A DNA stretch of 64,000 nucleotides, from assembly GCF_001695835.1 (NCBI RefSeq), contig NZ_MBSO01000019.1:32507-96506 (forward strand). Reading direction: 5' to 3'. The notes beneath the pieces are model-generated. The model worked only from the letters and a program-made list of their open reading frames with translations. It was not told the origin of the DNA and did no database searches. Of this stretch, positions 52,397 to 62,488 are shown piece by piece. Position numbers and translations under genes: made by a program. The stretch is from Ensifer sp. LC11 (GTDB lineage: Bacteria; Pseudomonadota; Alphaproteobacteria; Rhizobiales; Rhizobiaceae). The first letter of the stretch is position 1. Every line of letters starts with the position of its first letter.

Positions 52397-54046
52397 ATGC
52401 AGGCAGATTACATCATCATCGGCTCCGGCTCCGCCGGTTCGGCACTCGCCTACCGCCTGTCCGAGGACGGCAAGAACACGGTGCTCGTGCTGGAATATGG
52501 CGGATCGGACGTCGGCCCCTTCATCCAGATGCCGGCGGCCCTCGCCTGGCCGATGAGCATGAAGCGTTACAATTGGGGCTATCTCTCCGAGCCCGAGCCG
52601 AACCTCAATAACCGGCGCATCACAGCGCCGCGTGGTAAGGTGATCGGCGGTTCGTCCTCGATCAACGGTCTCGTCTATGTGCGCGGCCATGCGGAAGACT
52701 TCAACCGCTGGGAAGAGCTCGGCGCGCGCGGCTGGGCCTACGCGGACGTGCTGCCCTACTTCAAGCGGATGGAGCATTCGCATGGCGGCGAAGCCGGCTG
52801 GCGCGGCACCGATGGTCCGCTGCACGTCAAACGCGGCCCCGTGCACAATCCGCTGTTCCATGCCTTCATCGAGGCAGGGAAACAGGCCGGCTTCGAGGTG
52901 ACCGACGACTATAACGGCTCGAAGCAGGAAGGCTTCGGGCTGATGGAGCAGACCGTCTGGCAGGGCCGGCGCTGGTCCGCGGCGAACGCCTATCTGAAAC
53001 CGGCGATGAAGCGGCAGAACGTCTCGCTGGTGCGCTGCTTCGCCCGCCGGATCGTCATCGAGAACGGCCGGGCGACCGGCGTCGAGATCGAGCGCGGCGG
53101 CAAGATCGAGATCGTCAGGGCGAACCGCGAGGTGGTCGTCTCCGCGTCCTCGTTCAACTCGCCGAAGCTGCTGATGCTGTCCGGCATCGGCCCGGCTGAG
53201 CATCTGAAGGACATGGGCATCGAGGTGAAGGTCGACCGGCCGGGCGTCGGCCAGAACCTGCAGGACCATATGGAATTCTATTTCCAGCAGATTTCAACGA
53301 AGCCGGTGTCGCTCTATTCCTGGCTGCCCTGGTTCTGGCAGGGTGTCGCCGGCGCGCAGTGGCTTTTCTTCAAGAAGGGCCTCGGCATCTCCAACCAGTT
53401 CGAGGCCTGCGCCTTCTTGCGCTCAGCTCCTGGCGTCAAGCAGCCGGATATCCAGTACCACTTCCTGCCGGTGGCGATCAGCTACGACGGCAAGGCTGCC
53501 GCCAATACCCACGGCTTCCAGGTCCATGTCGGCTACAACCTCTCCAAGTCGCGCGGCAACGTCACGCTGCGCTCCTCCGACCCGATGGCCGACCCGGTAA
53601 TCCGCTTCAACTATATGAGCCATCCGGAGGACTGGGAGAAGTTCCGCCACTGCGTGCGCCTCACCCGCGAGATCTTCGGCCAGAAGGCCTTCGATCACTA
53701 TCGCGGCCCGGAGATCCAGCCGGGCGAAAAAGTACAGAGCGACGATGCGATCGACGACTTCCTGCGCGAACATCTCGAAAGCGCCTATCACCCCTGCGGC
53801 ACCTGCAGGATGGGCGCCAAGGACGATCCGATGGCGGTGGTCGATCCGGAAACACGGGTGATTGGTGTCGATGGCCTGCGGGTCGCCGACAGTTCGATCT
53901 TCCCGCACGTGACCTACGGCAACCTGAACAGCCCTTCGATCATGACCGGCGAAAAGGCAGCCGACCACATTCTCGGCAAGCAGCCGCTGGCGCGTTCCAA
54001 CCAGGAGCCGTGGATCAACCCGCGTTGGGAGGTCAGCGATCGGTAA
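52397..54046 (+). CDS. betA: Choline dehydrogenase
   Basis: 549 aa GMC oxidoreductase. FAD dinucleotide site GSGSAGS (9-15), GMC signature [26 protein letters not shown] and catalytic His465 ([12 protein letters not shown]) are present. It oxidises choline to betaine aldehyde at the membrane. The ribosome site AAAGAAAGA is ordinary. Last gene of the bet operon, downstream of the mosaic repeat. Confidence 0.95.
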   Translation: MQADYIIIGSGSAGSALAYRLSEDGKNTVLVLEYGGSDVGPFIQMPAALAWPMSMKRYNWGYLSEPEPNLNNRRITAPRGKVIGGSSSINGLVYVRGHAEDFNRWEELGARGWAYADVLPYFKRMEHSHGGEAGWRGTDGPLHVKRGPVHNPLFHAFIEAGKQAGFEVTDDYNGSKQEGFGLMEQTVWQGRRWSAANAYLKPAMKRQNVSLVRCFARRIVIENGRATGVEIERGGKIEIVRANREVVVSASSFNSPKLLMLSGIGPAEHLKDMGIEVKVDRPGVGQNLQDHMEFYFQQISTKPVSLYSWLPWFWQGVAGAQWLFFKKGLGISNQFEACAFLRSAPGVKQPDIQYHFLPVAISYDGKAAANTHGFQVHVGYNLSKSRGNVTLRSSDPMADPVIRFNYMSHPEDWEKFRHCVRLTREIFGQKAFDHYRGPEIQPGEKVQSDDAIDDFLREHLESAYHPCGTCRMGAKDDPMAVVDPETRVIGVDGLRVADSSIFPHVTYGNLNSPSIMTGEKAADHILGKQPLARSNQEPWINPRWEVSDR

Positions 54047-54048
54047 AA

Positions 54049-54528
54049 CTACTCCAAAAGGAAACCGATCCATCGGCCGGCAACCACCGCCCCGGTCCAA
54101 ATCATCAGCGAAAGAAATGCTGAAAGGCGGACCCTCAGGGTGAGCGGTCCGCCTTTGACGGCAGCGCGCCACTGCGGTGTCACGTGCAACAGGACCGCGT
54201 TGGCGACCCCGAGGGCGAGCAGCGTCATCTTGGTCAGAAATGCGACATTGCCGGAATATTCAAGCGGATTGACGCTGAAGAGGCAGAAGCCGGTGACGAT
54301 CGTCAGCGCAACGCCGACCGCTGCGGCGTGCGAGAGGAATGGGCCGACCACGGCGATCGGGACCGCCGGGGCGAGGCCAAGAAGCCGCAGGTCGAGCGGA
54401 AGGATCGCGCCGATAATGATCCCGAACGACAGGATATGGGCGGCGTTGACGAAGATGTAAAGCGTCGCGGAACGCCGTATCGCCAGGGCGAAGGGCAGTG
54501 TCCCGATCCAGGCCAGCAGCTCTTCCAT
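54049..54528 (-). CDS. Membrane protein, DUF2214/DUF6644-like
   Basis: 159 aa, four membrane helices, start MEELLAWIGTLPFALAIRRSATLYIFVNAAHILSFGIIIGAILPLDLRLLG of the DUF2214/DUF6644 group. Its ATG overlaps the stop of the DUF6152 gene by one base, so the pair is cotranscribed and coupled. Function unknown. Convergent with betA. Confidence 0.8.
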   Translation of the reverse strand: MEELLAWIGTLPFALAIRRSATLYIFVNAAHILSFGIIIGAILPLDLRLLGLAPAVPIAVVGPFLSHAAAVGVALTIVTGFCLFSVNPLEYSGNVAFLTKMTLLALGVANAVLLHVTPQWRAAVKGGPLTLRVRLSAFLSLMIWTGAVVAGRWIGFLLE

Positions 54529-54914
54529 CAGTTCGTCTGTATGCGTTCCGGGTAGATGTCATAGGTCTTGCCCGCGACCGTGATGCGCACCGCCTTCATG
54601 CGCTTTTCGTTCGGGTCGAGCGATCGGTTACCGAGAACGACGATGGCATCGCCGACCTTGGCCGATCCCTCGACGAAGCCTGAGCGCTCCGTATTCCGGG
54701 GATTACCGAGTTCGACCCGCCACATCCCATCCGCTGATGTTTCGACTTGAAGGGTCGGATGTGGCGGCGCCATCGAGATTTCGCGAATGGTGCCCTTCAG
54801 CTCGATCTGGTCGGCCTCGGCCCAGGACCACCCATGATGGGCGTACGTGCTGGTGACCAGAAGCACCGTGATGATGCCCGCCGTGACGCCACGGCGCGAA
54901 ATGGCCTTCAACAT
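54528..54914 (-). CDS. DUF6152 family secreted protein
   Basis: 128 aa. A signal peptide ends near residue 25 (TSTYAHHG). The mature domain (HHGWSWAEADQIELKGTIREISMAPPHPTLQVETSADGMWRVELGNPRNTERSGFV...) is typical of DUF6152, small periplasmic proteins of unknown function. It is the first gene of the pair with the DUF2214-like membrane protein. Confidence 0.82.
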   Translation of the reverse strand: MLKAISRRGVTAGIITVLLVTSTYAHHGWSWAEADQIELKGTIREISMAPPHPTLQVETSADGMWRVELGNPRNTERSGFVEGSAKVGDAIVVLGNRSLDPNEKRMKAVRITVAGKTYDIYPERIQTN

Positions 54915-55298
54915 CTGCCTTCTCCTTCGCCTGTTTCGAAAGAACCGGCAGCTTGCGCCGGAAGATGCGTTTGCGAAAGCACGTGGTCTTCAACACTTCT
55001 TGAGCATCGCCGCCCTGATTGCTGCTTGTGGTTGTCGTTACCAAGGGTTGCGCGAATATTATTCAACAGCTTAAAATTTAGCCATTCTTAATCTCCGGTT
55101 GTTATGTCTATATGAGACGGAGTGAACGCTGGGCGAACGTGCCATGACGGCAGTTTCGCCGCGTAATATCGCGTGCTCCATCCCATCATCGTCATCACTC
55201 CCCTGCCAAGGCGAGCTCGCTTCCCGATGCCTTCGCGGCCTGTCCGCGGCCATCGGCCGAGGATGATTTGCCTTGCGGGCAACCGCGGAGCGTTTTTC
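54915..55298. other. Intergenic region between DUF6152 and the chemotaxis receptor
   Basis: 384 bases. The right part (55045-55120) is AT-rich with TTAAAATTTAG and CTATATGAG runs and must hold the receptor promoter, but no clear -35/-10 pair or sigma-28 box is visible. No small gene is supported. Confidence 0.6.
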
Positions 55299-57212
55299 AT
55301 GACAATCAAGGCACGCCTGCTCGTGTGTTTGCCTCTGCTCGCCGTCGCCATGCTGGTCATGATCGCCACGGCCTTCAATGCGATGAGCTCAATCTCCAAG
55401 CGCACGGAATCAATCGTCGCCGACCGGCTGCTGCCCGTCGACCATCTAAAAACAGTCTCGGACATGTATGCCGTCGAGATCGTCGACACCACCCACAAGG
55501 TCCGAAGCGGCGCGCTTGGCTGGGCCGCAGGCAAGGACACGATCAATACCGCTCTTTCCACCATAGACACGCGATGGCGCACCTATGAGGCAACGCGCCT
55601 CACGCCTGAGGAAAAGAAACTCACGGAGACCTTCGACAACGCGCGTTTCGCAAGCGACGCCTCGATCCGGGATCTCATTCAGGTCCTGGAACGGCAGGAC
55701 CAGACGGAACTCGAACGTTTCGTCGATACCAGGCTTTATGCCTCCGTGGATCCACTCGCGGCTCCGATCAGCGAATTGATCAAGCTGCAGCTATCCGAAG
55801 CCAACAAGGAGCTTGAAGCGGCCAGAGCGGCGAAAGACAACCTGACACTCTGGCAAACGGTCATAGCCGCCTTCGCCCTGTCGATCCTCGCCGCTACGGT
55901 GTGGTTCGTCGTCTCGGGCCTTTTCCGGCCACTGACGAAACTGCGCGAGGCCATGCGACAACTCGCAGCCGGCAATCTCAAGACCATGATCTTTGGCGAA
56001 GGTCGTCGTGACGAGATCGGTCAGATGGCGAGCGCCGTCGCCGTCTTCCGCGACAATGCGCTCGAACGCCAGCGGTTGGAGCAGGAGGCTGAAGCAGGCC
56101 GAACGCTTTCGCAGCACGAGCGCGAAGAGCGCGAGGCGCAGCGGGCGAAAGATGCGGCGGAGGTCCAGACAGCGGTAAACGCGCTCGGCTTTGGCCTCGA
56201 TCGCCTTGCCGAAGGCGACCTCACCTACCGCATCGACACGCCGCTCGCCGAACGGCTCGATGCGCTGCGCACCAACTTCAACAGCTCGGTCACCAATCTC
56301 GCAGACGCGCTCCGCTCGGTCGGCGAGAACGCACGCAGCATCAATGCCGGCGCCGGCGAGATCCGCTCTGCCGCCGGTGACCTCTCCAAGCGCACGGAAC
56401 AGCAGGCAGCTTCGGTCGAGGAAACGGCGGCCGCGCTTGATCAGATCGCAACCACCGTCGCCGACGCGAGCCGGCGGGCAGAAGAAGCCGGTACGCTGGT
56501 CACCCGTACCCGTGGTGCCGCGGAGAAATCCGGCGAGATCGTCGGCAATGCGGTCACTGCCATGAGCGGCATCGAAGCTTCGTCGCGCGAAATCTCCAGC
56601 ATCATCGGCGTAATCGACGACATCGCCTTCCAGACGAACCTGCTGGCGCTCAATGCCGGCGTCGAGGCGGCCCGCGCCGGCGAAGCCGGCAAGGGTTTTG
56701 CCGTCGTCGCCCAGGAGGTGCGCGAGCTCGCCCAGCGCTCGGCCCAAGCGGCCAAGGAGATCAAGGTGCTGATCGCGACATCTGGCCAACAGGTGAAATC
56801 CGGCGTCACGCTGGTGCGCGAGACCGGCGCTGCGCTCGAAAGCATCATTGTCGAAGTCAAGGAGATCAGCAGCCATGTGACAGCAATTGTCGAGAGTGCG
56901 CGCGAACAGGCAGCCGGCATCCAGCAGATCAACACGGCCGTCAACGCGATCGACCAGGGAACGCAGCAGAATGCCGCCATGGTCGAGCAATCGACCGCGG
57001 CCAGCCACAGCCTCGCACGCGAGGCGAGCGCGCTCAACGACCTGCTGCTGCGCTTCAGGACCGATGGCGGCGCTTCGGCTTCGCCGCGTGGCGTGGCGAG
57101 CGCAGCCTTGGCGACCGCTGCCCCCTCGCCTGCCCGCGCGCTGAACCGCAAGCTCGCCTCGGCCTTTCGCAGTGCTCCGCAGGCGCAAGAGGCTGGCTGG
57201 GCAGAGTTCTGA
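55299..57212 (+). CDS. Methyl-accepting chemotaxis protein
   Basis: 637 aa. Two membrane helices (about residues 5-27 and 188-212) enclose a periplasmic sensor of about 160 residues (4HB-type). HAMP follows, then a long cytoplasmic signalling domain with the hairpin tip [43 protein letters not shown]. The C-terminus ends in GWAEF, similar to the CheR/CheB-tethering pentapeptide xWxxF. ATG 55299 is where the first helix begins; the ligand is unknown. Confidence 0.92.
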   Translation: MTIKARLLVCLPLLAVAMLVMIATAFNAMSSISKRTESIVADRLLPVDHLKTVSDMYAVEIVDTTHKVRSGALGWAAGKDTINTALSTIDTRWRTYEATRLTPEEKKLTETFDNARFASDASIRDLIQVLERQDQTELERFVDTRLYASVDPLAAPISELIKLQLSEANKELEAARAAKDNLTLWQTVIAAFALSILAATVWFVVSGLFRPLTKLREAMRQLAAGNLKTMIFGEGRRDEIGQMASAVAVFRDNALERQRLEQEAEAGRTLSQHEREEREAQRAKDAAEVQTAVNALGFGLDRLAEGDLTYRIDTPLAERLDALRTNFNSSVTNLADALRSVGENARSINAGAGEIRSAAGDLSKRTEQQAASVEETAAALDQIATTVADASRRAEEAGTLVTRTRGAAEKSGEIVGNAVTAMSGIEASSREISSIIGVIDDIAFQTNLLALNAGVEAARAGEAGKGFAVVAQEVRELAQRSAQAAKEIKVLIATSGQQVKSGVTLVRETGAALESIIVEVKEISSHVTAIVESAREQAAGIQQINTAVNAIDQGTQQNAAMVEQSTAASHSLAREASALNDLLLRFRTDGGASASPRGVASAALATAAPSPARALNRKLASAFRSAPQAQEAGWAEF

Positions 57213-57239
57213 CATTTGCGTTCTCACGCGCAGACCGAG

Positions 57240-57267
57240 GAGGCGTGGCCGACGAGCCGCGCCTCCA
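57240..57267. terminator. Hairpin after the chemotaxis receptor gene
   Basis: GGAGGCG-T-GGC (57240-57250) pairs with GCC-G-CGCCTCC (57257-57267). No T-run follows. Probably limits transcription from the receptor gene into cysH. Confidence 0.5.
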
Positions 57268-57309
57268 GATCTCCAACAGCACTCTGCCGCCCGATATAAA
57301 GTATTAAAT

Positions 57310-57324
57310 CTAGTAAATTACTAG
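57310..57324. promoter_or_regulatory. Perfect 15-bp palindrome upstream of cysH
   Basis: CTAGTAA-A-TTACTAG, 135-150 bases upstream of cysH in an AT-rich stretch. Likely an operator for the cys cluster; no regulator gene is adjacent and the site does not match a known CysB consensus. Confidence 0.6.
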
Positions 57325-57459
57325 TCTATATTCGCTTTTTCACTGCCTTTCGATCTGAGAGGCAGATTTGCTCCAAACAAACAGCATTAGAAACCGCTAT
57401 TTCTGTCCATAGTCGTGTTCGGCTGCGATATTCCGACCAAGTTGGAACAGGACGCAGCC

Positions 57460-58218
57460 ATGACCACGTCATCCCTCGAAACCACTGCCAAGGCTCTGAA
57501 CGAGAGGCTCGAAGGCCTGGATCTGGCCGGGCGTCTCGCACTTGTCGCAAGCCTTGACGGGCGGGCCGTCTTCACGACCTCGCTCGGCATCGAGGATCAG
57601 GTGATCACCGCCGCCATCGGCAAGAACAAGCTTGCCGTCGACGTCGTCACGCTCCAGACGGGTCGTCTGTTCAATGAAACTGCCGCCCTCATCGACAAGA
57701 CGGAAGAAACCTACGGCATCCTGATCAAGCGCTACCATCCGGAACAGGCAGATATCGACGCCTATGCGGCGCGCTACGGTCTCAACGGCTTCTACGAGAG
57801 CGTCGAGGCCCGGCATGCCTGTTGCGACGTGCGCAAGCTGAAGCCGCTTGCGCGCGCACTCGAAGGGGCAACCTTCTGGATCACCGGCCTGCGCCGGGGC
57901 CAGTCGGGAAACCGCGCTTCGACCCCTTTTGCTGAGGCCGATCTCGAACGTGGCCTGATCAAGGTCAACCCGCTGGTGGACTGGGACATCGAGACCATCA
58001 ACAGCTTCGTCGCTGCCCATGCGGTTCCGGTCAATCCGCTGCATGCCCGCGGCTATCCCTCGATCGGTTGCGAGCCCTGCACCCGCGCGATCAAGCCCGG
58101 CGAGCCGGAGCGCGCGGGCCGCTGGTGGTGGGAGAACGACGAGAAGCGCGAATGTGGTCTGCACGTTCCGGAAGCCGCCGCCAGCTCAATCATCCCGAAT
58201 TCGAGCAGCGCCGCCTGA
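57460..58218 (+). CDS. cysH: Adenylyl-sulfate (APS) reductase
   Basis: 252 aa. Cys121-Cys122 (ACCDVRK) and Cys204/Cys207 (IGCEPC) bind the 4Fe-4S cluster that marks the APS-type enzymes, and Cys232 (ECGLH) is the catalytic thiol. It reduces APS to sulfite with thioredoxin, so this organism uses the APS route without a PAPS step. First gene of cysH-cysD-cysN; cysD follows after 43 bases. Confidence 0.95.
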   Translation: MTTSSLETTAKALNERLEGLDLAGRLALVASLDGRAVFTTSLGIEDQVITAAIGKNKLAVDVVTLQTGRLFNETAALIDKTEETYGILIKRYHPEQADIDAYAARYGLNGFYESVEARHACCDVRKLKPLARALEGATFWITGLRRGQSGNRASTPFAEADLERGLIKVNPLVDWDIETINSFVAAHAVPVNPLHARGYPSIGCEPCTRAIKPGEPERAGRWWWENDEKRECGLHVPEAAASSIIPNSSSAA

Positions 58219-58261
58219 GGCTGGCGCGCTCCTTTCAAGACAAATCCTCCCGGAGACTGAA

Positions 58262-59215
58262 ATGCCCCATATCCATCCGGAAACGGAACTGCACAATCCG
58301 CAGAGCGCCAAACCGCCGCTCGATCCGCATCTGAAGGCGCTGGAAAACGAAGCGATCCACATCTTCCGCGAAGTGGCCGCTGAGTTCGAGCGCCCGGTCA
58401 TGCTCTATTCGATCGGCAAGGACTCCTCGGTGCTGCTGCATCTCGCGCGCAAGGCCTTCTATCCCGGCCGCGTGCCCTTCCCGCTGCTTCACGTCAACAC
58501 CGGCTGGAAGTTCGCCGAGATGATCGCGTTTCGCAACGAGATCGTCGAACGCTACGACCTCGACCTGATCGAACACGTCAATCCGCGCGGTGCGGCCGAG
58601 AACGTCACGCCCTTCACCCACGGCTCAGCGCTCTACACCGACATCATGAAGACCGAGGCCCTGCGCCAGGCGCTCGACGCCGGCCAGTTCGACGCGGCCT
58701 TTGGCGGTGCGCGGCGCGACGAGGAGGCAAGCCGCGCCAAGGAGCGCATCTATTCCTTCCGCACGCCCGACCATCGCTGGGATCCGCGCAACCAGCGCCC
58801 GGAGCTCTGGAACGTCTATAACGGCATGATCCGCAAGGGCGAGAGCGTGCGCGCATTCCCGCTGTCGAACTGGACCGAAGTCGACATCTGGCGCTACATC
58901 CAGGCCGAGGACATTCCGATCGTTCCGCTTTACTTCGCCGAGAAGCGCCCGATCGTCGAACGCGACGGCATGATGATCCTTGCCGAAGACCCGCGCCTTG
59001 AACTTCTGCCGGGCGAGACCAAGCGCGAGGAAGTCATCCGCTTCCGCACGCTCGGCTGCTTCCCGCTGACCGGCGCCATCCGCTCGAACGCCACGACACT
59101 CGACGACATCATCTCCGAACTCGAAACCGCGACCGTTTCCGAACGCCAGGGCCGCGCCATCGACCGCGACCAGTCCGGCTCGATGGAAAAGAAGAAACGC
59201 GAAGGATATTTCTGA
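58262..59215 (+). CDS. cysD: Sulfate adenylyltransferase subunit 2
   Basis: 317 aa, PP-loop ATP pyrophosphatase. The loop SIGKDSS is at 50-56. With CysN it makes APS from sulfate and ATP. ATG 58262 gives the usual CysD length; the frame continues upstream into cysH and is not used. CGGAGA lies 10 bases before. Its stop overlaps the cysN start (TGATG). Confidence 0.95.
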   Translation: MPHIHPETELHNPQSAKPPLDPHLKALENEAIHIFREVAAEFERPVMLYSIGKDSSVLLHLARKAFYPGRVPFPLLHVNTGWKFAEMIAFRNEIVERYDLDLIEHVNPRGAAENVTPFTHGSALYTDIMKTEALRQALDAGQFDAAFGGARRDEEASRAKERIYSFRTPDHRWDPRNQRPELWNVYNGMIRKGESVRAFPLSNWTEVDIWRYIQAEDIPIVPLYFAEKRPIVERDGMMILAEDPRLELLPGETKREEVIRFRTLGCFPLTGAIRSNATTLDDIISELETATVSERQGRAIDRDQSGSMEKKKREGYF

Positions 59216-60720
59216 TGACCGCACCCGCAACCGCGAATGCCGTTGAGCACGTTGCTGCCGGCGAGGTTCTGGCCTTTCCGGCGCAAGAACCGGCGCGCGC
59301 CACGCGTGACAGCCGCCCGCTTCGCCTGATCACCTGCGGCTCGGTCGACGACGGCAAGTCGACACTGATCGGTCGCCTGCTCTGGGACACCAAGGCGGTC
59401 AAGGAAGACCAGGCTGCGACACTGCAGCGCGATTCCAAGGGCAAGCAGAACGATCTCGGTCTGCCCGATTTCGCGCTCCTGCTCGACGGCCTTCAGGCCG
59501 AGCGCGAACAGGGCATCACCATCGACGTCGCCTATCGCTATTTCTCGACCGACAAGCGCTCCTTCATCGTCGCCGACACGCCCGGCCATGAGCAATATAC
59601 CCGCAACATGGCAACCGGCGCCTCGACGGCCGATCTCGCCGTGCTCTTGGTCGACGCCCGCGTCGGCCTGCTCGAGCAGACCCGCCGTCACGCGACGATC
59701 GCGACGCTCATGGGCATCAAGCAGTTCGTGCTCGCCGTCAACAAGATCGACCTGACGGACTACGACCGCGCCCGCTTCGAGCAGATCAGCCACGAGTTCC
59801 GCGAACTGGCGCTGTCGCTCGGCGTACGCCAGGTCACGGCTATCCCGGTCTCGGCTCTGAAGGGCGAGAACGTCGTCTATGACGGCCGCGCTTCCATGCC
59901 CTGGTATGACGGCCCGACGCTGATCGAAGTGCTGGAACTGGCAACCACCCGTTCGGCCCAGACCGTCGGCTTCCGACTGCCGGTGCAGCGCGTCTCGCGC
60001 CCTGGCGAGAGCTTCCGCGGCTATCAGGGCACCGTTGCCGGCGGCTCGGTGAAGCCCGGCGACAGCGTCGTCATCCTGCCTTCGGGCATGGTTGCCAACG
60101 TCACCAAGATCGTCACCTTCGACCTCGTGCGCAATGCGGCCGTTGCCGGCGACGCGATCACGCTGGTGCTCGACCGCCAGGTGGACGTCTCTCGTGGCGA
60201 CATGATCGTCGCGATCGACAGCCAGCCACTGACCGGCCTTTCCTTTGACGCCCAGCTCGTCGCTCTGCAGGCCGAAGGCATCCAGCCCGGCAAGCGCTAC
60301 TGGCTGAAGAGCGGCAGCCGCCGCCAGCGCGTCCAGGTGCAGCCAGCAAGCCAGCTCGACCTCCAGACCGGAAAGTGGAACCACGCCGAGCAGCTGCCGA
60401 TGAACGCGATCGGCAAGGTGCACCTCGCCTTTGACGAGCAAGCGATCTTCGACAGCTACGAGCAGAACCGCACGACCGGCGCCTTCATCCTGATCGACCC
60501 GGACACCAACAACACGGTGGCCGGTGGCATGATCACGGCCAAGCGCTCGGCGCTCGGCGGCATCCATACGGAAGACGCCCGCGTCATCCTTTCGCTGCCG
60601 GCCGACCTTGCCGACCAGCTGATGGCGACCGAGCTCTTCGCCGGTCGCCGCGAGGAAGCCGAAGTCCGGCGTGTGAGTGCCGGGAGAGCCGTCGAGATCA
60701 TCGACGACATCGACGGCTGA
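59215..60720 (+). CDS. cysN: Sulfate adenylyltransferase subunit 1 (GTPase)
   Basis: 501 aa. GTPase motifs GSVDDGKST (42-50), DTPGHEQY and NKID are intact. There is no fused APS-kinase domain at the C-terminus (a CysNC fusion would reach about 640 aa), consistent with the APS-type reductase. It drives APS formation by GTP hydrolysis. A terminator follows. Confidence 0.95.
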   Translation: MTAPATANAVEHVAAGEVLAFPAQEPARATRDSRPLRLITCGSVDDGKSTLIGRLLWDTKAVKEDQAATLQRDSKGKQNDLGLPDFALLLDGLQAEREQGITIDVAYRYFSTDKRSFIVADTPGHEQYTRNMATGASTADLAVLLVDARVGLLEQTRRHATIATLMGIKQFVLAVNKIDLTDYDRARFEQISHEFRELALSLGVRQVTAIPVSALKGENVVYDGRASMPWYDGPTLIEVLELATTRSAQTVGFRLPVQRVSRPGESFRGYQGTVAGGSVKPGDSVVILPSGMVANVTKIVTFDLVRNAAVAGDAITLVLDRQVDVSRGDMIVAIDSQPLTGLSFDAQLVALQAEGIQPGKRYWLKSGSRRQRVQVQPASQLDLQTGKWNHAEQLPMNAIGKVHLAFDEQAIFDSYEQNRTTGAFILIDPDTNNTVAGGMITAKRSALGGIHTEDARVILSLPADLADQLMATELFAGRREEAEVRRVSAGRAVEIIDDIDG

Positions 60721-60733
60721 TTGACCGCCACAG

Positions 60734-60769
60734 GACACAATAAAGGGGCCACGCGGCCCCTTTTATTGT
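60734..60769 (+). terminator. Rho-independent terminator of the cys operon
   Basis: AATAAA-GGGGCC and GGCCCC-TTTTATT around ACGC, 30 bases after cysN, with one bulge; the T-rich part of the stem serves as the terminator tail. Confidence 0.9.
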
Positions 60770-60851
60770 CCCCTTGCCCTCGGTGCTGATCGCTCTGAAC
60801 CTTTTCAAATACGCTGGTCGCCCTATCTCCCTGCCGCAGGGAGAAACGCCC

Positions 60852-61046
60852 ATGAAGACGGAACATCTGGGCCAAGAGGCAAGCCACCAAGGCTTTCGCG
60901 GGCGTACGACAACCATCCAGGCCTTCGCGCGGAAGTATCGGCTCGATGCGGAGGAAGCCCAACGGCTGGAAGACCAGTTCGGCCCTGTCGCGGGCGAAAT
61001 CGAACTGTTGCAGGCGGCCCGGCGCAACGGCATGCCGGAAGAGTGA
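60852..61046 (+). CDS. Conserved small protein, function unknown
   Basis: 64 aa, AGGGAG before ATG 60852. The protein is charged and helical (RKYRLDAEEAQRLEDQFGPVAGEIELLQAARRNGMPEE). No domain recognised. The frame reaches 60774 but that part overlaps the cys terminator. Convergent with the 47-aa membrane protein. Confidence 0.6.
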   Translation: MKTEHLGQEASHQGFRGRTTTIQAFARKYRLDAEEAQRLEDQFGPVAGEIELLQAARRNGMPEE

Positions 61047-61077
61047 AACACCTTGCCGGCAAAGCCTTTTGCGGCAA

Positions 61078-61221
61078 TCAAAGCTGCTGTTCGATCGCCG
61101 GAAGGACCATCGTCAGCGGCGCCGGGTCGGCGCGCTGCCACAGCTGGTAGCCGACGACGCTGCCGAGAATGGCGGACCATATCGCGATCTCGCGAAAGGT
61201 GAATATCGGTTCCTTCAACAT
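61078..61221 (-). CDS. Small single-span membrane protein (47 aa)
   Basis: MLKEPIFTFREIAIWSAILG is the start; one hydrophobic segment (about residues 13-28, IWSAILGSVVGYQLW) followed by a short tail ending in IEQQL. AGAGG lies 5 bases before ATG 61221. The protein is too short for most gene callers. A repeated GTGAACA motif lies upstream. Confidence 0.55.
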   Translation of the reverse strand: MLKEPIFTFREIAIWSAILGSVVGYQLWQRADPAPLTMVLPAIEQQL

Positions 61222-61278
61222 TTGGACCTCTCGATCTCTCTGCGGCAAAACAAGTATTGAAGGAAATATCGCCGTTAT

Positions 61279-61330
61279 TGTTCACACTGATAAGACAGCG
61301 ATCTGTGAACACGCCGTTTCGAAGTGAACA
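61279..61330. promoter_or_regulatory. GTGAACA repeat cluster
   Basis: TGTTCACA (61279-61286) and TGTGAACA (61304-61311) form an inverted pair across 17 bases; a third GTGAACA is at 61324-61330. They lie 58-109 bases upstream of the 47-aa minus-strand gene, in the position of its promoter. Confidence 0.5.
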
Positions 61331-61579
61331 ATAGAGGTGACGGAACAGCGAACGGGCCCGACACGGAAATGGACAGGGCGCCGAGCACGCGGAGCGCCCG
61401 CTTCGACTGGTTTTGCCGGAGCCGTCCCAAAATGGGACGGGCGTTGCAATCACTTCACCTTGGCAAGCATTCGAAACAAACCCGCCTTTCAATCCGCCTT
61501 GGCATTCGTAAGTTGACGCCGTCGATCATGACGATCGATAGGGCTGTTTCACCGTTTTCGGACATCGTGGGACAGTCCG

Positions 61580-61605
61580 CCTGACCGTGGGCCCTGACCG
61601 TGGGC
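61580..61605. repeat. 13-bp tandem duplication
   Basis: CCTGACCGTGGGC occurs twice in direct succession (61580-61592, 61593-61605). Probably a slippage product; no functional role visible. Confidence 0.8.
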
Positions 61606-61786
61606 TTGACAGTGTCAGGGTATGAACGTCGCCCTCGGTCGTACCATCTCCCTTCCGCGCCCTTCCCGAAACCGGTCCGTTGCGCTTGGCCAGCGACGCC
61701 TCAGCCGCGCAGGTGGACAGAGGCCGTCTCCTCAGCGTATTTGGACGACTTTCGCGCAACGGCACGCCGAATCAAGGAGACACAAG

Positions 61787-61966
61787 GTGAGCACGGAGAA
61801 GAAACCGGATACCACCGTGACGGTCGAGAAACGAAGCAACGGCAAATGGTGCTTCGTCATCAAGCATCGTGGCGTCACCTATCCGGCACAGGGCAATTTC
61901 ACTTCGATGCTGCAGGCGCAGGCTGTTGCCCAAACAGCGTTGAAGGCGCTCGAACAGCAACGCTGA
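61787..61966 (+). CDS. Small protein, function unknown
   Basis: 59 aa. GTG 61787 with AAGGAG at 61774-61779. Sequence STEKKPDTTVTVEKRSNGKWCFVIKHRGVTYPAQGNFTSMLQ... has a beta-rich central part with one Cys, and no signal peptide. The frame is open upstream to 61622 without a ribosome site. Similar small proteins appear in rhizobia. Convergent with the 139-aa secreted protein gene. Confidence 0.6.
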   Translation: MSTEKKPDTTVTVEKRSNGKWCFVIKHRGVTYPAQGNFTSMLQAQAVAQTALKALEQQR

Positions 61967-62068
61967 CAAGCGGCTGAGCGCTACCAATCCGATAGAAGGG
62001 AGCGCTCTATCCCGCTGCGTTTGTTTGACCTTACCCCGCGCAAACGGAGCTCGGCGCCGGTGCCGCTG

Positions 62069-62488
62069 CTACTCGACGGCGGAGCGGATGATGTTGCAGA
62101 GCCCTTCCTGTACGACCTGCTTGGTAGCCACCTGCCCGACCTGAATATCGAACATCGCATCGACCCGCGTGCCTGAACCGCGCTTGCGGGCAACGACGCG
62201 CAGCGTCTGCAAGCGTCCGGAGCCGGCGGTATCCTGATAGGCCTCGATCGTCCCGAGCGCCTTGTTGATCTCGATTCCCGAAAACCCTTCCGCCGCCACA
62301 CCCTGCGCCATCTTTTGCAAGGCGGCCTCCGGCTTCAGTTTCGGAAACTCCTGCCAGGTCTTGTAGAACACCGGCGTCACCAGCGGCACGCCCGAAGCCT
62401 TGAAGTTCTTCTCGCAGCTTTGAGCCGCTGCAATCGAATGGCCGGCCAAAAGAAGAGCCGCCGCGATGGTTAGATGCTTGATCAACAT
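62069..62488 (-). CDS. Secreted protein, function unknown
   Basis: 139 aa with a signal peptide (cleavage near AAAQS, residue 22). The mature protein has one Cys pair (Cys25 and Cys132), an FPKLKPEAALQKMAQGVAAEGFSGIEINKALGTIEAYQDT segment and a TLRVVARKRGSGTRVDAMFDIQVGQVATKQVVQ region. I do not recognise the family. Single gene, last chromosomal gene before the tRNA fragment. Confidence 0.75.
   Translation of the reverse strand: MLIKHLTIAAALLLAGHSIAAAQSCEKNFKASGVPLVTPVFYKTWQEFPKLKPEAALQKMAQGVAAEGFSGIEINKALGTIEAYQDTAGSGRLQTLRVVARKRGSGTRVDAMFDIQVGQVATKQVVQEGLCNIIRSAVE

Larger units (their letters stand above)
61222..61786. other. Intergenic region without a supported gene
   Basis: 565 bases. 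It holds three GTGAACA motifs (61279-61330), a 13-bp tandem duplication (61580-61605), and a TTGACA at 61606. Open frames on the plus strand (for example 61324-61584 from GTG) have no ribosome site and no recognisable protein pattern. Confidence 0.6.

Noticed and set aside
57310..57324. CysB-binding site
   Set aside because: CysB sites are long and weakly conserved without a perfect dyad; the palindrome is reported only as an unassigned operator.
58930..60738. 602-codon minus-strand frame opposite cysN
   Set aside because: Shadow of the strongly conserved cysN; no domain pattern and no ribosome site.
61324..61584. Plus-strand frame of 86 codons starting at GTG
   Set aside because: Starts inside the GTGAACA cluster, no ribosome site, no recognisable protein pattern.
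61580..61605. Insertion-sequence target duplication
   Set aside because: The two 13-bp copies are adjacent with nothing between them, so simple slippage explains them better.
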